Source: UBA935 sp031556725 (GTDB taxonomy: Bacteria > Bacillota > Clostridia > Lachnospirales > Lachnospiraceae). From it: DNA of 64,000 bases. Of the stretch, positions 23,559-31,884 are shown piece by piece. The notes below the pieces were generated by a model. That model searched no databases, was not told where the DNA came from, and was given only the letters and a program-made list of their open reading frames with translations. A program made the translations under genes and the position numbers. How positions within the stretch are numbered: the stretch's first letter is position 1; the number at the start of each line of letters is the position of its first letter. The DNA lies in the NCBI GenBank assembly GCA_031556725.1, contig JAVBSL010000020.1, positions 49,609-113,608 of the forward strand. Reading direction: 5' to 3'.

Positions 23559-24219
23559 TGAATCATTACAATTTCTTGAGGAAGTGCAAATAAGGAATAG
23601 CAGAGAATGGTACAAGGAGAATAAAAAGACCTATGAAAGAGTTTTGCTGTATCCCTTTCAGCGTCTGGTAGGTGAATTGGCAGCTACCATGTTTGCAATT
23701 GACCAGGAGCTGGAACTTATGCCTGCGGTTTCCAAAACAATTTCAAGGTTAAACAGAGACACTCGATTCTCACACGACAAAAGTCTCTATCGTGATACGA
23801 TGTGGCTGACGTTTGTGCGGCGAACGAAAGAACGCAGCGACTACCCGGCCTTCTTTTTTGAAATAGGCCCAAGCTCATATCGTTACGGTATGGGGTTCTT
23901 CAGTGCTTCCGTTAAAACCATGAATTTATATAGAGATGCCATTACAAAAAATGAAACAAAATTTATCAAAATAGTAAGGGATATAAACAATGCCGGAATT
24001 TTTATGCCCGCAGGTGACAGCTATAAAAGGAATCAATACTGCGGTAATAACGCAGAAGTGGCAGATTGGTATAACAGAAAAAATATTTATCTGGTGGATA
24101 ATCGAGATAATATTGAAGAAATATTTGATTTTGATTCACTGCAGAACCGATTGGCAAGTGGATTTAAAAGTCTGGCGGCATTATACTTATTTCTTGTTGA
24201 AGGGACTAAGGAAGGATGA
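23536..24219 (+). CDS. DUF2461-family protein
   Basis: A 227-aa cytoplasmic protein of the DUF2461 family (TIGR02453-like). The family features are the N-terminal NSREWYKENKKTYERVLLYPF (written in part as FLEEVQIRNSREWY), the central ISRLNRDTRFSHDKSLYRDT and a Gly/Tyr motif SSYRYGMGFFS. The role is unknown; the RDTRFSHDKSPYK motif resembles a binding pocket. ATG at 23536 follows GGGAGGTTTTT and sits inside the end of the MORN gene. It overlaps the response-regulator start by 4 nt (ATGA), implying coupled expression. Confidence 0.8.
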   Translation: MMVDIFSNESLQFLEEVQIRNSREWYKENKKTYERVLLYPFQRLVGELAATMFAIDQELELMPAVSKTISRLNRDTRFSHDKSLYRDTMWLTFVRRTKERSDYPAFFFEIGPSSYRYGMGFFSASVKTMNLYRDAITKNETKFIKIVRDINNAGIFMPAGDSYKRNQYCGNNAEVADWYNRKNIYLVDNRDNIEEIFDFDSLQNRLASGFKSLAALYLFLVEGTKEG

Positions 24220-24890
24220 CGGAGATTTATTATACCGAAGATGATAGGGATATAGCGGAAGGCGTAAAGGCCTATTTGGAAACGAGAGATTTCGAAGTTA
24301 CGATTATGAGAAATCTGGCAGAGACGAAACAGGCCTTAATCAAAAGATTGCCTTCTGCTATTTTAATTGACTGGAACCTGCCGGACGGAAGCGGTGATGT
24401 ATTATGCAGTTGGATTCGCAGACGTTTCGGGAACAGCCTTCCGGTTCTTTTTTTGACCGTAAAAGGCGAAACGGCCGATGTGGTGAAGGGATTTCAAAAT
24501 GGTGCTGATGACTATATTGTGAAGCCTTTTGAATTGGAAGTGTTGTATTCGCGGATTATGGCAATCCTGCGCAGGGCCGGAAGCAGCGAAACAGGAGAAA
24601 TTTTTTGTGACCGGATTCGGCTGGATCAGGAAAAGATGATAGTTTATTATGAGGACGAGGAAGTTTCATTAAGTCAGGCAGAGTATCAGATACTGGTATA
24701 TCTGATGGAACATAAAGGGCAAACCGTAACCAGAGAAAAACTCCTGGAAAATGTGTGGGATACCAATCAAAATTATGTATATGACAACACATTGACCGTG
24801 ACAATGAAGAGACTTCGGAAAAAGTTCGATAATCCCGCTTGCATCAAAACCGTTCGGAGCTTTGGGTATCGGATGGAGGATACGCAATGA
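24216..24890 (+). CDS. OmpR-family response regulator of an ABC-transporter module
   Basis: A 224-aa regulator with acidic residues in YTEDDRD, phosphoacceptor Asp52 in ILIDWNLPDGSG, FLTVKG and DDYIVKPF, then a winged helix (LSQAEYQILVYL, NTLTVTMKRLRKKF). It overlaps the DUF2461 gene by 4 nt and the kinase by 4 nt. The module kinase-regulator-ABC ATPase-permease is the arrangement used for peptide-antibiotic sensing and detoxification (BceRS-AB type). Paired 11-bp-phased repeats before the ATPase gene (25690-25708) are its likely target. Confidence 0.92.
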   Translation: MTEIYYTEDDRDIAEGVKAYLETRDFEVTIMRNLAETKQALIKRLPSAILIDWNLPDGSGDVLCSWIRRRFGNSLPVLFLTVKGETADVVKGFQNGADDYIVKPFELEVLYSRIMAILRRAGSSETGEIFCDRIRLDQEKMIVYYEDEEVSLSQAEYQILVYLMEHKGQTVTREKLLENVWDTNQNYVYDNTLTVTMKRLRKKFDNPACIKTVRSFGYRMEDTQ

Positions 24891-25699
24891 TGCGAAGAAA
24901 AAGGCGGAAGCGGATTGAGGAATTGACCTTATACCTGGAAGAAGTAAATATAAACGGAACAGGAAGTATTTTACAAACCAAAGAGGATGAATTCTCGCAG
25001 CTGCAGGATGAAATATATAAGACGGTAACAGCATTATATCAGACCAGAGAAAATGCCTTGAAGGTAAAGGAAAACTATGCAGAGAATCTGGCCAATATTG
25101 CCCATCAGCTGAAAACCTCAATCACTGCGGCTACCATATCGTTATCACTGGCTGATATTGAACAAACCAGGCGGCAGTTAAAGCGGCTGAACACATTAGA
25201 GGAAGCACTGCTGATGTTTTCCCGTATAGATTCCGGAAGTCTGGAACTACAGCATACTTTGGTGGATGTTTATACGGTTTTAAATCTTGCAGCGGACAAC
25301 CTGAATGATTATCTGACTGAGAAAAACATAAGCGTCAGCATCCCGGAAAAAGACTGCGTCACGATGCAGGGGGATATGGATTGGACTATGGAAGCCATTA
25401 TAAATCTGTTGAAAAATTGTGCGGAGCATTCGCCAGAGAACGGAACCATCTACTGTGATTATGACAGCAACCCATTATATACAACGATAATGATCAGGGA
25501 TGAAGGCAGGGGCTTTGTAAAAGAAGATTTGCCCCACCTTTTTGAAAGGTTTTACCGTGGCAAGGATGCTGTTCCGGGCGGTATCGGAATTGGACTGACC
25601 CTGGCAAAGTCAATCTTTGAGATGCAAAACGGCAACATCACGGCAAAGAATATTCCGGATGGCGGGGCCTGCTTTGAAATTAGAATTTACTGTCACTGA
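24887..25699 (+). CDS. Membrane-free sensor histidine kinase
   Basis: A 270-aa kinase that begins with a basic stretch (MMRRKRRKRIEEL) and a coiled-coil of about 50 residues, then HisKA with His73 in NIAHQLKTSIT and the ATPase domain (N-box INLLKNCAEHS, RDEGRGF, GGIGIGLTLAKS). BceS-like kinases normally have two membrane helices; none can be found here, nor in the in-frame sequence upstream of ATG 24887. The protein is therefore either cytoplasmic, getting its signal from the neighbouring permease, or N-terminally shortened. The start overlaps the regulator stop (ATGA). Confidence 0.88.
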   Translation: MMRRKRRKRIEELTLYLEEVNINGTGSILQTKEDEFSQLQDEIYKTVTALYQTRENALKVKENYAENLANIAHQLKTSITAATISLSLADIEQTRRQLKRLNTLEEALLMFSRIDSGSLELQHTLVDVYTVLNLAADNLNDYLTEKNISVSIPEKDCVTMQGDMDWTMEAIINLLKNCAEHSPENGTIYCDYDSNPLYTTIMIRDEGRGFVKEDLPHLFERFYRGKDAVPGGIGIGLTLAKSIFEMQNGNITAKNIPDGGACFEIRIYCH

Positions 25700-25723
25700 G
25701 CTGTCACTTTTCCCTGCTATAAT
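25690..25723 (+). promoter_or_regulatory. Promoter of the ABC transporter with phased regulator repeats
   Basis: CTGTCACT occurs at 25690-25697 and 25701-25708, exactly 11 bp apart, followed by TATAAT at 25718-25723 with no good -35. The first copy overlaps the kinase stop codon. This is the layout of a promoter activated by an OmpR-family regulator and matches the position expected for the adjacent two-component system. Confidence 0.65.
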
Positions 25724-25767
25724 AAAATTATAGTAAAAAAGCAATTCAAAAGGGAGGAAATATTAGC

Positions 25768-26448
25768 ATGGAAATTCTAAAATGTGAAGGTGTCAGCAAG
25801 GTATACGGTTCCGGTGATAATCAGGTGGTAGCCTTGGATCAGATTGAGTTATCGGTAGAAAAAGGTGAGTTTATTGCCATTGTGGGGGCATCCGGTTCCG
25901 GGAAATCCACACTTCTGCATATTCTTGGCAGCGTGGACCGGCCTACAACAGGAAAAGTTATTGTCGAGGGAACGGATATTTCCCGTATGAATCAAACCCA
26001 GGCGGCTATTTTCCGGCGCAGGAAGGTAGGCCTGGTGTATCAGTTTTATAATCTGATTCCAACCCTTACCATTAAGAAGAATATCTTGATGCCTCTGTTG
26101 CTGGACAAAAGAAAGCCCAATCAGGAGTATTTTGAACAGGTAGTTAATACACTGGGGATTGCCGATAAACTGGAGGCACTTCCCAGTCAACTGTCAGGCG
26201 GCCAACAGCAGCGTGCTGCAATCGCAAGGTCTTTGATCTATCGGCCGGCCATCCTGCTTGCTGATGAACCCACCGGCAATCTGGATCAGAAAAATTCCAA
26301 AGAAATCATCGATATGCTGAAATTATCCAATCGAAACTTAAAACAGACCATTTTACTGATCACTCATGATGAAAAAATTGCGCTGGAAGCGGACCGCATC
26401 ATAACCACCGAGGATGGACGGATTATCAGCGACCGGAAACGGGGGTGA
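25768..26448 (+). CDS. ABC transporter ATP-binding protein (MacB/BceA-type)
   Basis: A 226-aa ATPase that powers the adjacent FtsX-type permease. Walker A is GASGSGKSTLLH (about 38-49), the Q-loop is in VGLVYQFYNLIPTLT, the signature is LSGGQQQRAAIARSL, Walker B is ILLADEPTGNLD and the switch His is in LLITHDEKI. The longer YQFYNLIP stretch is usual for the MacB/LolD/BceA branch. AGGGAGGAAATATTAGC precedes the ATG. It overlaps the permease gene by 4 nt. Confidence 0.92.
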   Translation: MEILKCEGVSKVYGSGDNQVVALDQIELSVEKGEFIAIVGASGSGKSTLLHILGSVDRPTTGKVIVEGTDISRMNQTQAAIFRRRKVGLVYQFYNLIPTLTIKKNILMPLLLDKRKPNQEYFEQVVNTLGIADKLEALPSQLSGGQQQRAAIARSLIYRPAILLADEPTGNLDQKNSKEIIDMLKLSNRNLKQTILLITHDEKIALEADRIITTEDGRIISDRKRG

Positions 26449-28565
26449 GCAAAATGTGGAAGAATTATTCGGCAAGTTATCTGAAACACAATCGGGCAAC
26501 CGGTATGTCAATTATGGCAGCGGCGCTTATTTCGGCCCTGTTTTTATCTTTACTATGCAGTTTTTTTTATAATTTTTGGACATATGAGGTAGAACAGATC
26601 GTTTTGGAAGAAGGGGACTGGCAGGCCCGTCTTACCGGAGATTTTGATGAAAATGATCTTGCCTCTATTCGGAATTTTACCAATGTGGAAAAGGCTGTCC
26701 GCAATAAAACAGCGGTTGATCTTTGTTTTAATAATCCCCGAACAATATTTCAGGATGTGCCATTGATTATGGAGTACCTGGGTTTGGAAGAAGATGCAGC
26801 AGAATATCATTTACTGCTTTTGTCCAGATATCTGATCCATGATCCTCAGGATCAGGAACCGCCCCTTTTGCTGACCTTTTATCTGGTGGTACTATTGTTG
26901 GTTTCGCTTTCATTGATATTGATTATTCACAATTCCTTTGCGGTTTCCATGAATACACGAATTCATCAGTTTGGTATCTTTTCAAGTATAGGGGCTACGC
27001 CGGGGCAGATCAGGACGTGTCTGATGCAGGAAGCGGCGGTACTTTGTGCGGTGCCGATTTTACTTGGCAGTTTATTGGGAATCGCGATCGGCTATGGCAT
27101 CATGCAGGCGGCCAATGTTATTGCGGCAGATGCACAGGGGCGGCATGAAGCAGTTTGGCAGTATCATCCGCTGGTTTTGGTGATTACCGTTTTATCCGCG
27201 GTTTTGACCGTGCTTTTCTCGGCATGGATACCGGCAAGGAAGTTAAGCAGACTGACACCGTTGGAAGCCATTCGAAATACCGGACAATTGCGTCTGAAAA
27301 AGAAAAGGAAAGCCGGTGTTTTATCGCTGCTGTTTGGAATAGAAGGAGAACTGGCCGGAAATGCTCTGAAAGCGCAGAAAAAGGCTTTGCGCACCTCAAC
27401 CATATCACTGACCCTTTCGTTCCTTGGATTTACCATGATGCTGTGCTTTTTTACGCTTTCCGGTATCAGCACCAGACAAACTTATTTTGAAAAATACCAG
27501 AATGTATGGGATATTATGGTAACGGTAATGGACACGAAGCTGGAGGACTTTAAGCTGGCGGAAGAGGTGGGGAGCCTGCCCGGTGTGAGAGACAGCGTGG
27601 TGTATCAGAAGGCAGCATGGACGATCACATTGCCGGAGGAGTGGCAAAGTGAGGAACTGATCGCTTTGGGCGGACTGGAAGAAGTAGCTGGCTCCCCGGT
27701 AAAAGCACCGATGGCGATAATGGATGATGCCAGTTTTACGGAGTATTGCACGAAGATTGGCATTGCACCCCGATTAGACGGAGCAATTGTTCTGAATCAG
27801 ATTTGGGATAGTAAGAATAGTGACTTCCGTCATAAAAAATATATTCCCTTTGTGAAGGAAGACTGGGAGGAAATCCCGGTGCTGGCTTACACGCAACATA
27901 TTCCGGAACTAAGAGAAGAATACGCTAATTATGCGTTGGTGCACTTTCTGCCGGTATCTATGTGGAAGGAGATATCCGGGCAGGTTGGCGAAGCGGAAGC
28001 GGATATTTATATTCGGATACTGGCCGGTGAAGGGACGACACTGGAAGAATTGAATGAGTTGGAAGCAGCGGTTACACAGCTTGTGGGAGCCGGTTATAAA
28101 ATAGAAAGCGAGAACCGTATACAAGAGAAGGTTACAAATGATGATATGATTAATGGCTTTATGCTGATATTAAGTGCGTTTTGTTTGCTGCTTGCGGTTA
28201 TCGGGATTGCCAATGTATTCTCCAACACATTGGGATTTCTGTATCAGCGAAAGCGAGAATTTGCACAGTATATGTCGGTGGGGATGACACCGGGTGGCAT
28301 GCGTAAGATGTTTTGCCTTGAAGTACTGGTCATTGCCGGCCGGCCGCTTCTGATTACCTTGCCCTTAACAGCAGCATTTGTGGCATTTGCGGTAACAGCA
28401 AGTCATCTGGAACCGATAGAGTTTCTTGCGGAAGTTCCGGCCGTGCCGATTGCAATATTCAGCCTCTTTATTTTTGCTTTTGTGGCACTGGCATACTATA
28501 TTGGTGGAAGAAGAGTATTTCAGTTCAGTTTAACCGATGCTTTGCGTAATGATACGGTGATATAA
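26445..28565 (+). CDS. FtsX-type ABC transporter permease
   Basis: A 706-aa membrane protein with two FtsX modules: helix near residue 25, a short outside part, three helices (about 145-270, containing FGIFSSIGATPGQIRTCLMQE), then helix near 320, a large outside domain (about 345-560) and three final helices (FAQYMSVGMTPGGMRKMF in the loop). That is eight helices rather than the ten of classical BceB, but with a similar big extracellular domain. With the ATPase and two-component genes it probably forms a peptide-antibiotic or cell-envelope stress module. Substrate unknown. It overlaps the ATPase gene by 4 nt. Confidence 0.86.
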   Translation: MSKMWKNYSASYLKHNRATGMSIMAAALISALFLSLLCSFFYNFWTYEVEQIVLEEGDWQARLTGDFDENDLASIRNFTNVEKAVRNKTAVDLCFNNPRTIFQDVPLIMEYLGLEEDAAEYHLLLLSRYLIHDPQDQEPPLLLTFYLVVLLLVSLSLILIIHNSFAVSMNTRIHQFGIFSSIGATPGQIRTCLMQEAAVLCAVPILLGSLLGIAIGYGIMQAANVIAADAQGRHEAVWQYHPLVLVITVLSAVLTVLFSAWIPARKLSRLTPLEAIRNTGQLRLKKKRKAGVLSLLFGIEGELAGNALKAQKKALRTSTISLTLSFLGFTMMLCFFTLSGISTRQTYFEKYQNVWDIMVTVMDTKLEDFKLAEEVGSLPGVRDSVVYQKAAWTITLPEEWQSEELIALGGLEEVAGSPVKAPMAIMDDASFTEYCTKIGIAPRLDGAIVLNQIWDSKNSDFRHKKYIPFVKEDWEEIPVLAYTQHIPELREEYANYALVHFLPVSMWKEISGQVGEAEADIYIRILAGEGTTLEELNELEAAVTQLVGAGYKIESENRIQEKVTNDDMINGFMLILSAFCLLLAVIGIANVFSNTLGFLYQRKREFAQYMSVGMTPGGMRKMFCLEVLVIAGRPLLITLPLTAAFVAFAVTASHLEPIEFLAEVPAVPIAIFSLFIFAFVALAYYIGGRRVFQFSLTDALRNDTVI

Positions 28566-28656
28566 TTTTCTTAAAGTTTTCTTAATGTAGTTGAATTGTA
28601 AACGTTTGAATGATAATCTGTTCTTATTTGGAAAACATGGAGGCGTGAAAGGAAAA

Positions 28657-29706
28657 GTGCGGGATCATTCAATAGATTTTTTCAGGGGCTTGGCGGCTGT
28701 GATGATTATTTTTCATCATGTGGCGTGCTACAGTGGTGTGAAATACTCGCCCTATGTAATCGTACCGGCAACAATGATTGTTGATGTACCGGATTTTATG
28801 TTTATTGCGGGGTGGTCTTTTCATTATGTGCAGAAGACATCGACGTTTATACTGCGTTTAGTAAAATTAATGTTTGCCTATGTAATTTTCAGCTTTATGT
28901 ATATCGGTTTTATTGAGATATATGATATGTTTACGAATGCGGAAGCAATTAATCTGATGGAAGTTTTAAAACTTTGGTTTTTACAGTCAACCTTTAATGG
29001 AACGAATCATGAAGTCTTTTCCGTTGTAAATGCAAGCCTCTGGTTTATGCCGATGTATGTTAAGGTGTATGTCCTGTATGGTGTGGGGATTTTACTGATG
29101 CGAAAGATAATACCAGGAAAATATCGAAATGTATGTTATCTTTTTATAGCGATTTCATTATTGTCCATATTTCTTATGCTTAGATTGGGATTTTCTATAG
29201 CGGGAACACAAATTACGGTTATTTTCTATGGAATGTTCTTTATGTTTGGCTATTATTTCGGAACCCGCAGAAATATAAATGATAAAATATTAATGGCAGG
29301 TTTTGGGGTGAATATTCTGATAGTCATTCTATTAGACCGGTTTACAGAAATGAAAGTTTATGGAATGGTAAATAATAAGTTTCCGCCCAGTTTTTTGTTT
29401 CTGTTTTACTCATTGTTTTATATTATCGTGATACTATATGCCAGAAATCATTTTAGCTTTGGAAAAAATCCCATCAGCTACATCGGTGAGAACGCATTAT
29501 ATTTCTTTTTCGGACAAGGATTTGCCGTAAGTCTGATTGATATGTTCGATGAGCTTGTTAATTTGCCGTGGATTATGAAATATTTGCTGTGCTGTATGAT
29601 TGCATTAATTTTAACGTTTTTTATTGCTTTTATTATAAAAAAAGTCATTAATTTATTGTGGACAATAATAGAACGATTTTATTACGGCATTAATCCTTGC
29701 GGTTAA
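28657..29706 (+). CDS. Membrane acyltransferase, acyltransferase-3-like
   Basis: A protein of about 349 aa with roughly ten membrane helices. The start RDHSIDFFRGLAAVMIIFHHV matches the first helix and catalytic His region of the acyltransferase-3 family, which moves acetyl or other acyl groups to cell-surface sugars. I chose GTG at 28657; GTG at 28645 and TTG at 28591 are in frame and cannot be excluded (GGAGG is at 28639-28643). It has no clear promoter and follows the ABC permease by about 90 nt. Its 3' end overlaps the convergent AraC gene by 17 nt. Confidence 0.72.
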   Translation: MRDHSIDFFRGLAAVMIIFHHVACYSGVKYSPYVIVPATMIVDVPDFMFIAGWSFHYVQKTSTFILRLVKLMFAYVIFSFMYIGFIEIYDMFTNAEAINLMEVLKLWFLQSTFNGTNHEVFSVVNASLWFMPMYVKVYVLYGVGILLMRKIIPGKYRNVCYLFIAISLLSIFLMLRLGFSIAGTQITVIFYGMFFMFGYYFGTRRNINDKILMAGFGVNILIVILLDRFTEMKVYGMVNNKFPPSFLFLFYSLFYIIVILYARNHFSFGKNPISYIGENALYFFFGQGFAVSLIDMFDELVNLPWIMKYLLCCMIALILTFFIAFIIKKVINLLWTIIERFYYGINPCG

Positions 29707-30553
29707 GGTTCTTGTATTCAGAAGGCGTACAGTTCTTTGCTGCCTTGAAGATTCGGTTAAACGTAGACAGACTGTTAAATCCGGAGCGCATAGCTACTTC
29801 GGTGATGGAAATATTAGGTTCAAAAAAGAGTCGCTCAGCATAGGCGATTCTTTTTTGTGTCAGATATTCATAACTGGACATGCCGGAAAATTTTTTAAAC
29901 AGGCGGGCAAAGTGGAATTTGGAAAAACCGGCCAAATCCGCCAGATCATCAACGGTTATTTTTTCAGTACAATGATCGGTGATATAATCGCATACCATCA
30001 TAAACTTCTCAACATATTCATGCTGCTTATTGTTCTTAATACCGGGGAATTTATTGTTTGCGTTAAAGTTGGTGCGGCCCAAAGTGACAAAAAAACGGAT
30101 CATCAGGGAATAAACACATGCTTCGGTAAAGGGAACGGGGTTGTTATATTCCCGCACTACCTCATTCAGGTAATATTTCAATTTTTCATTCAGTTCGGGA
30201 TACTCTTCGCCGGTAATCAGTGTATAGGGCAGAAGGGTATGGATCATGGAATTCATATCCTTTACATTACAGATAAGACTGTAGTCAAAAAGCATAATCA
30301 GACGTTCGCCGGAAGCGGGCGCGATCAGTTCATGCAGCACACCCGGAGGAGTGATCCAGATATCGCCCTCATGTAAGATATGTGCTGTACCGTCCATGAT
30401 TACGGTATAATCATTTTTAAACGGCATAATAATTTCCAGCGCAGTATGCCAATGGAGGGGATAATTTTCAGCTTCTCTGTTGTGGTAGAGTTTAATTCCG
30501 TGGAAAGCATCATAAGCGACTGTTTCATGAATTCCGTTTAATATCTTAATCAT
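29690..30553 (-). CDS. AraC-family transcriptional regulator with cupin domain
   Basis: A 287-aa regulator: N-terminal cupin (YHNREAENYPLHWHTALEIIMPF, GDIWITPPGVLHELIAP) for a small ligand, and C-terminal AraC domain from about 185 with two helix-turn-helix units (VDDLADLAGFSKFHFARLF and ITEVAMRSGFNSLSTFNRIF). The ATG at 30553 follows AGAGGACATTGAGT. It is divergent from a sugar ABC importer; such pairs normally mean that the regulator activates the importer when the sugar is present. Repeats in the shared intergenic region are probably its binding sites. Confidence 0.9.
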   Translation of the reverse strand: MIKILNGIHETVAYDAFHGIKLYHNREAENYPLHWHTALEIIMPFKNDYTVIMDGTAHILHEGDIWITPPGVLHELIAPASGERLIMLFDYSLICNVKDMNSMIHTLLPYTLITGEEYPELNEKLKYYLNEVVREYNNPVPFTEACVYSLMIRFFVTLGRTNFNANNKFPGIKNNKQHEYVEKFMMVCDYITDHCTEKITVDDLADLAGFSKFHFARLFKKFSGMSSYEYLTQKRIAYAERLFFEPNISITEVAMRSGFNSLSTFNRIFKAAKNCTPSEYKNLNRKD

Positions 30554-30608
30554 ACTCAATGTCCTCTTAACTAAGTAAATTTTTAAATATCATGTGGTTT
30601 CCAAATTC

Positions 30609-30660
30609 ATCATAATTCAAATAACACTATTTGACAAGGGGTAGATCAAATATTGCTAAA
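30609..30660 (-). promoter_or_regulatory. Promoter of the araC-like gene and distal operator arm
   Basis: Reading left, TTGTCA (30637-30632), 17 bp, TATGAT (30614-30609) is a good promoter. Seven bases upstream of its -35 lies ATCAAATATTGCTAAA (30645-30660), which is exactly repeated in inverted orientation at 30833-30848. Position suggests control of the regulator gene itself, and looping to the second arm. Confidence 0.65.
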
Positions 30661-30770
30661 TTTTTAAATGGTCAAAATGTATATTTGTTTTGTAAAAAAA
30701 GAAAAAAAATATAAAATATGCCAATTTAATTTAAAATCAACCCCCCAAAAATTAATATTGAGAAAATATC

Positions 30771-30848
30771 TATATATGAAAAGTTGCTGTTTATATATGA
30801 AATGTTGCTATTTGGCTATCAAAAATAGTCATTTTAGCAATATTTGAT
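30771..30848 (+). promoter_or_regulatory. Tandem 21-bp repeat and proximal operator arm before the ABC importer
   Basis: Two head-to-tail copies (30771-30791 and 30792-30812) match at 19 of 21 positions and share TATATATGAAA and GTTGCT; the period is two helical turns. TTTAGCAATATTTGAT (30833-30848) is the inverted partner of 30645-30660. All four elements share a TTGCT core. Only weak -10 candidates (TATAAG 30864, TATACT 30893) follow and no -35, as expected for an activator-dependent promoter. The rest of 30554-30933 is AT-rich spacer. Confidence 0.65.
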
Positions 30849-30933
30849 AATAACAAAACAAAATATAAGGAGAAATGCAGGGTGATTTGAAATATACTCT
30901 GTGTAGATTGATGGGAAAGCGGAGAGGTGTAAT

Positions 30934-31872
30934 ATGAAGGCAACAGGTGTGAAGAAAAAAGGAAATGCTCAGGTGTATCTGAAGAGATACTGGCAGTTAT
31001 ATTTGCTGCTTTTGTTACCTATGCTATACTTATTGATTTTCAAATATATTCCGATGGTTTATATTCAGATTGCATTTAAGAAGTACAGTATTGTAGAAAG
31101 CGTATGGAAACTGCCGTTAGCAGACAATCATGGATTTGAGTATTTTATCAAGGCATTTAAAAACAGAGATTTTCTGTATGCCCTCAGAAATACACTTATG
31201 CTGAACTTACTGGATTTGGTGATTGGTTTTCCTGCACCCATTATTTTTGCCCTCATTATAAATGAGCTGGTATTCAAAAAGTTTAAACGTGTGGTACAGA
31301 CCATTGCTTATATGCCCCACTTTCTTTCATGGGTTATCGTATACGGATTGGCATTACAGTTATTTGCACCTACCAACGGTTTGATAAATATGGTGCTTAA
31401 CAGTATCGGTATTGACGCTATTCCCTTCTTAAATGATTCGAAGCATTGGGTTGCAACCTATATTTTCCTTGGCGTATGGCAGAGTTTTGGTTGGAATTCC
31501 ATCGTATATCTGGCAGCCATGGCCGGTATCAATCCGGAACTTTATGAAGCGGCATCAGTTGACGGTGCAGGTAGATTCAAGAAGATGTGGCACATTACTT
31601 TGCCGGGCATTAAGCCTACCATCGTAGTTTTACTGATTATGAATCTTGGTAACATTCTGGGTAGTGGATTTGACCGTCCGTTTGCTTTACAGAACAAATT
31701 GGTTATGGACGTGGCAAACGTTATTTCCACCTTTGTATATAAGAACGGTATTAAAGGTCTTCAATTCTCACTGACAACAGCGGTTGGGTTTTTCCAGTCC
31801 CTCATATGTGTAATTTTCCTGTTGCTGGCGAACTGGATTTCCAGAAAACTCGGCGAACGTGGAATATGGTAG
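30934..31872 (+). CDS. Sugar ABC transporter permease, LplB-like
   Basis: A 312-aa inner permease of the CUT1 importer class with six membrane helices; the first is LYLLLLLPMLYLLIFKYIPM. The cytoplasmic EAA loop, which docks the ATPase, reads EAASVDGAGRFKKMWHITLP. It matches the LplB subgroup that imports complex or oligo-saccharides in Firmicutes. The ATG follows GGAGAGGTGTAAT. Second permease and binding-protein genes follow, but no ATPase gene; such importers normally borrow a shared MsmX-type ATPase encoded elsewhere. Confidence 0.92.
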   Translation: MKATGVKKKGNAQVYLKRYWQLYLLLLLPMLYLLIFKYIPMVYIQIAFKKYSIVESVWKLPLADNHGFEYFIKAFKNRDFLYALRNTLMLNLLDLVIGFPAPIIFALIINELVFKKFKRVVQTIAYMPHFLSWVIVYGLALQLFAPTNGLINMVLNSIGIDAIPFLNDSKHWVATYIFLGVWQSFGWNSIVYLAAMAGINPELYEAASVDGAGRFKKMWHITLPGIKPTIVVLLIMNLGNILGSGFDRPFALQNKLVMDVANVISTFVYKNGIKGLQFSLTTAVGFFQSLICVIFLLLANWISRKLGERGIW

Positions 31873-31884
31873 GAGGAGAGAAAA

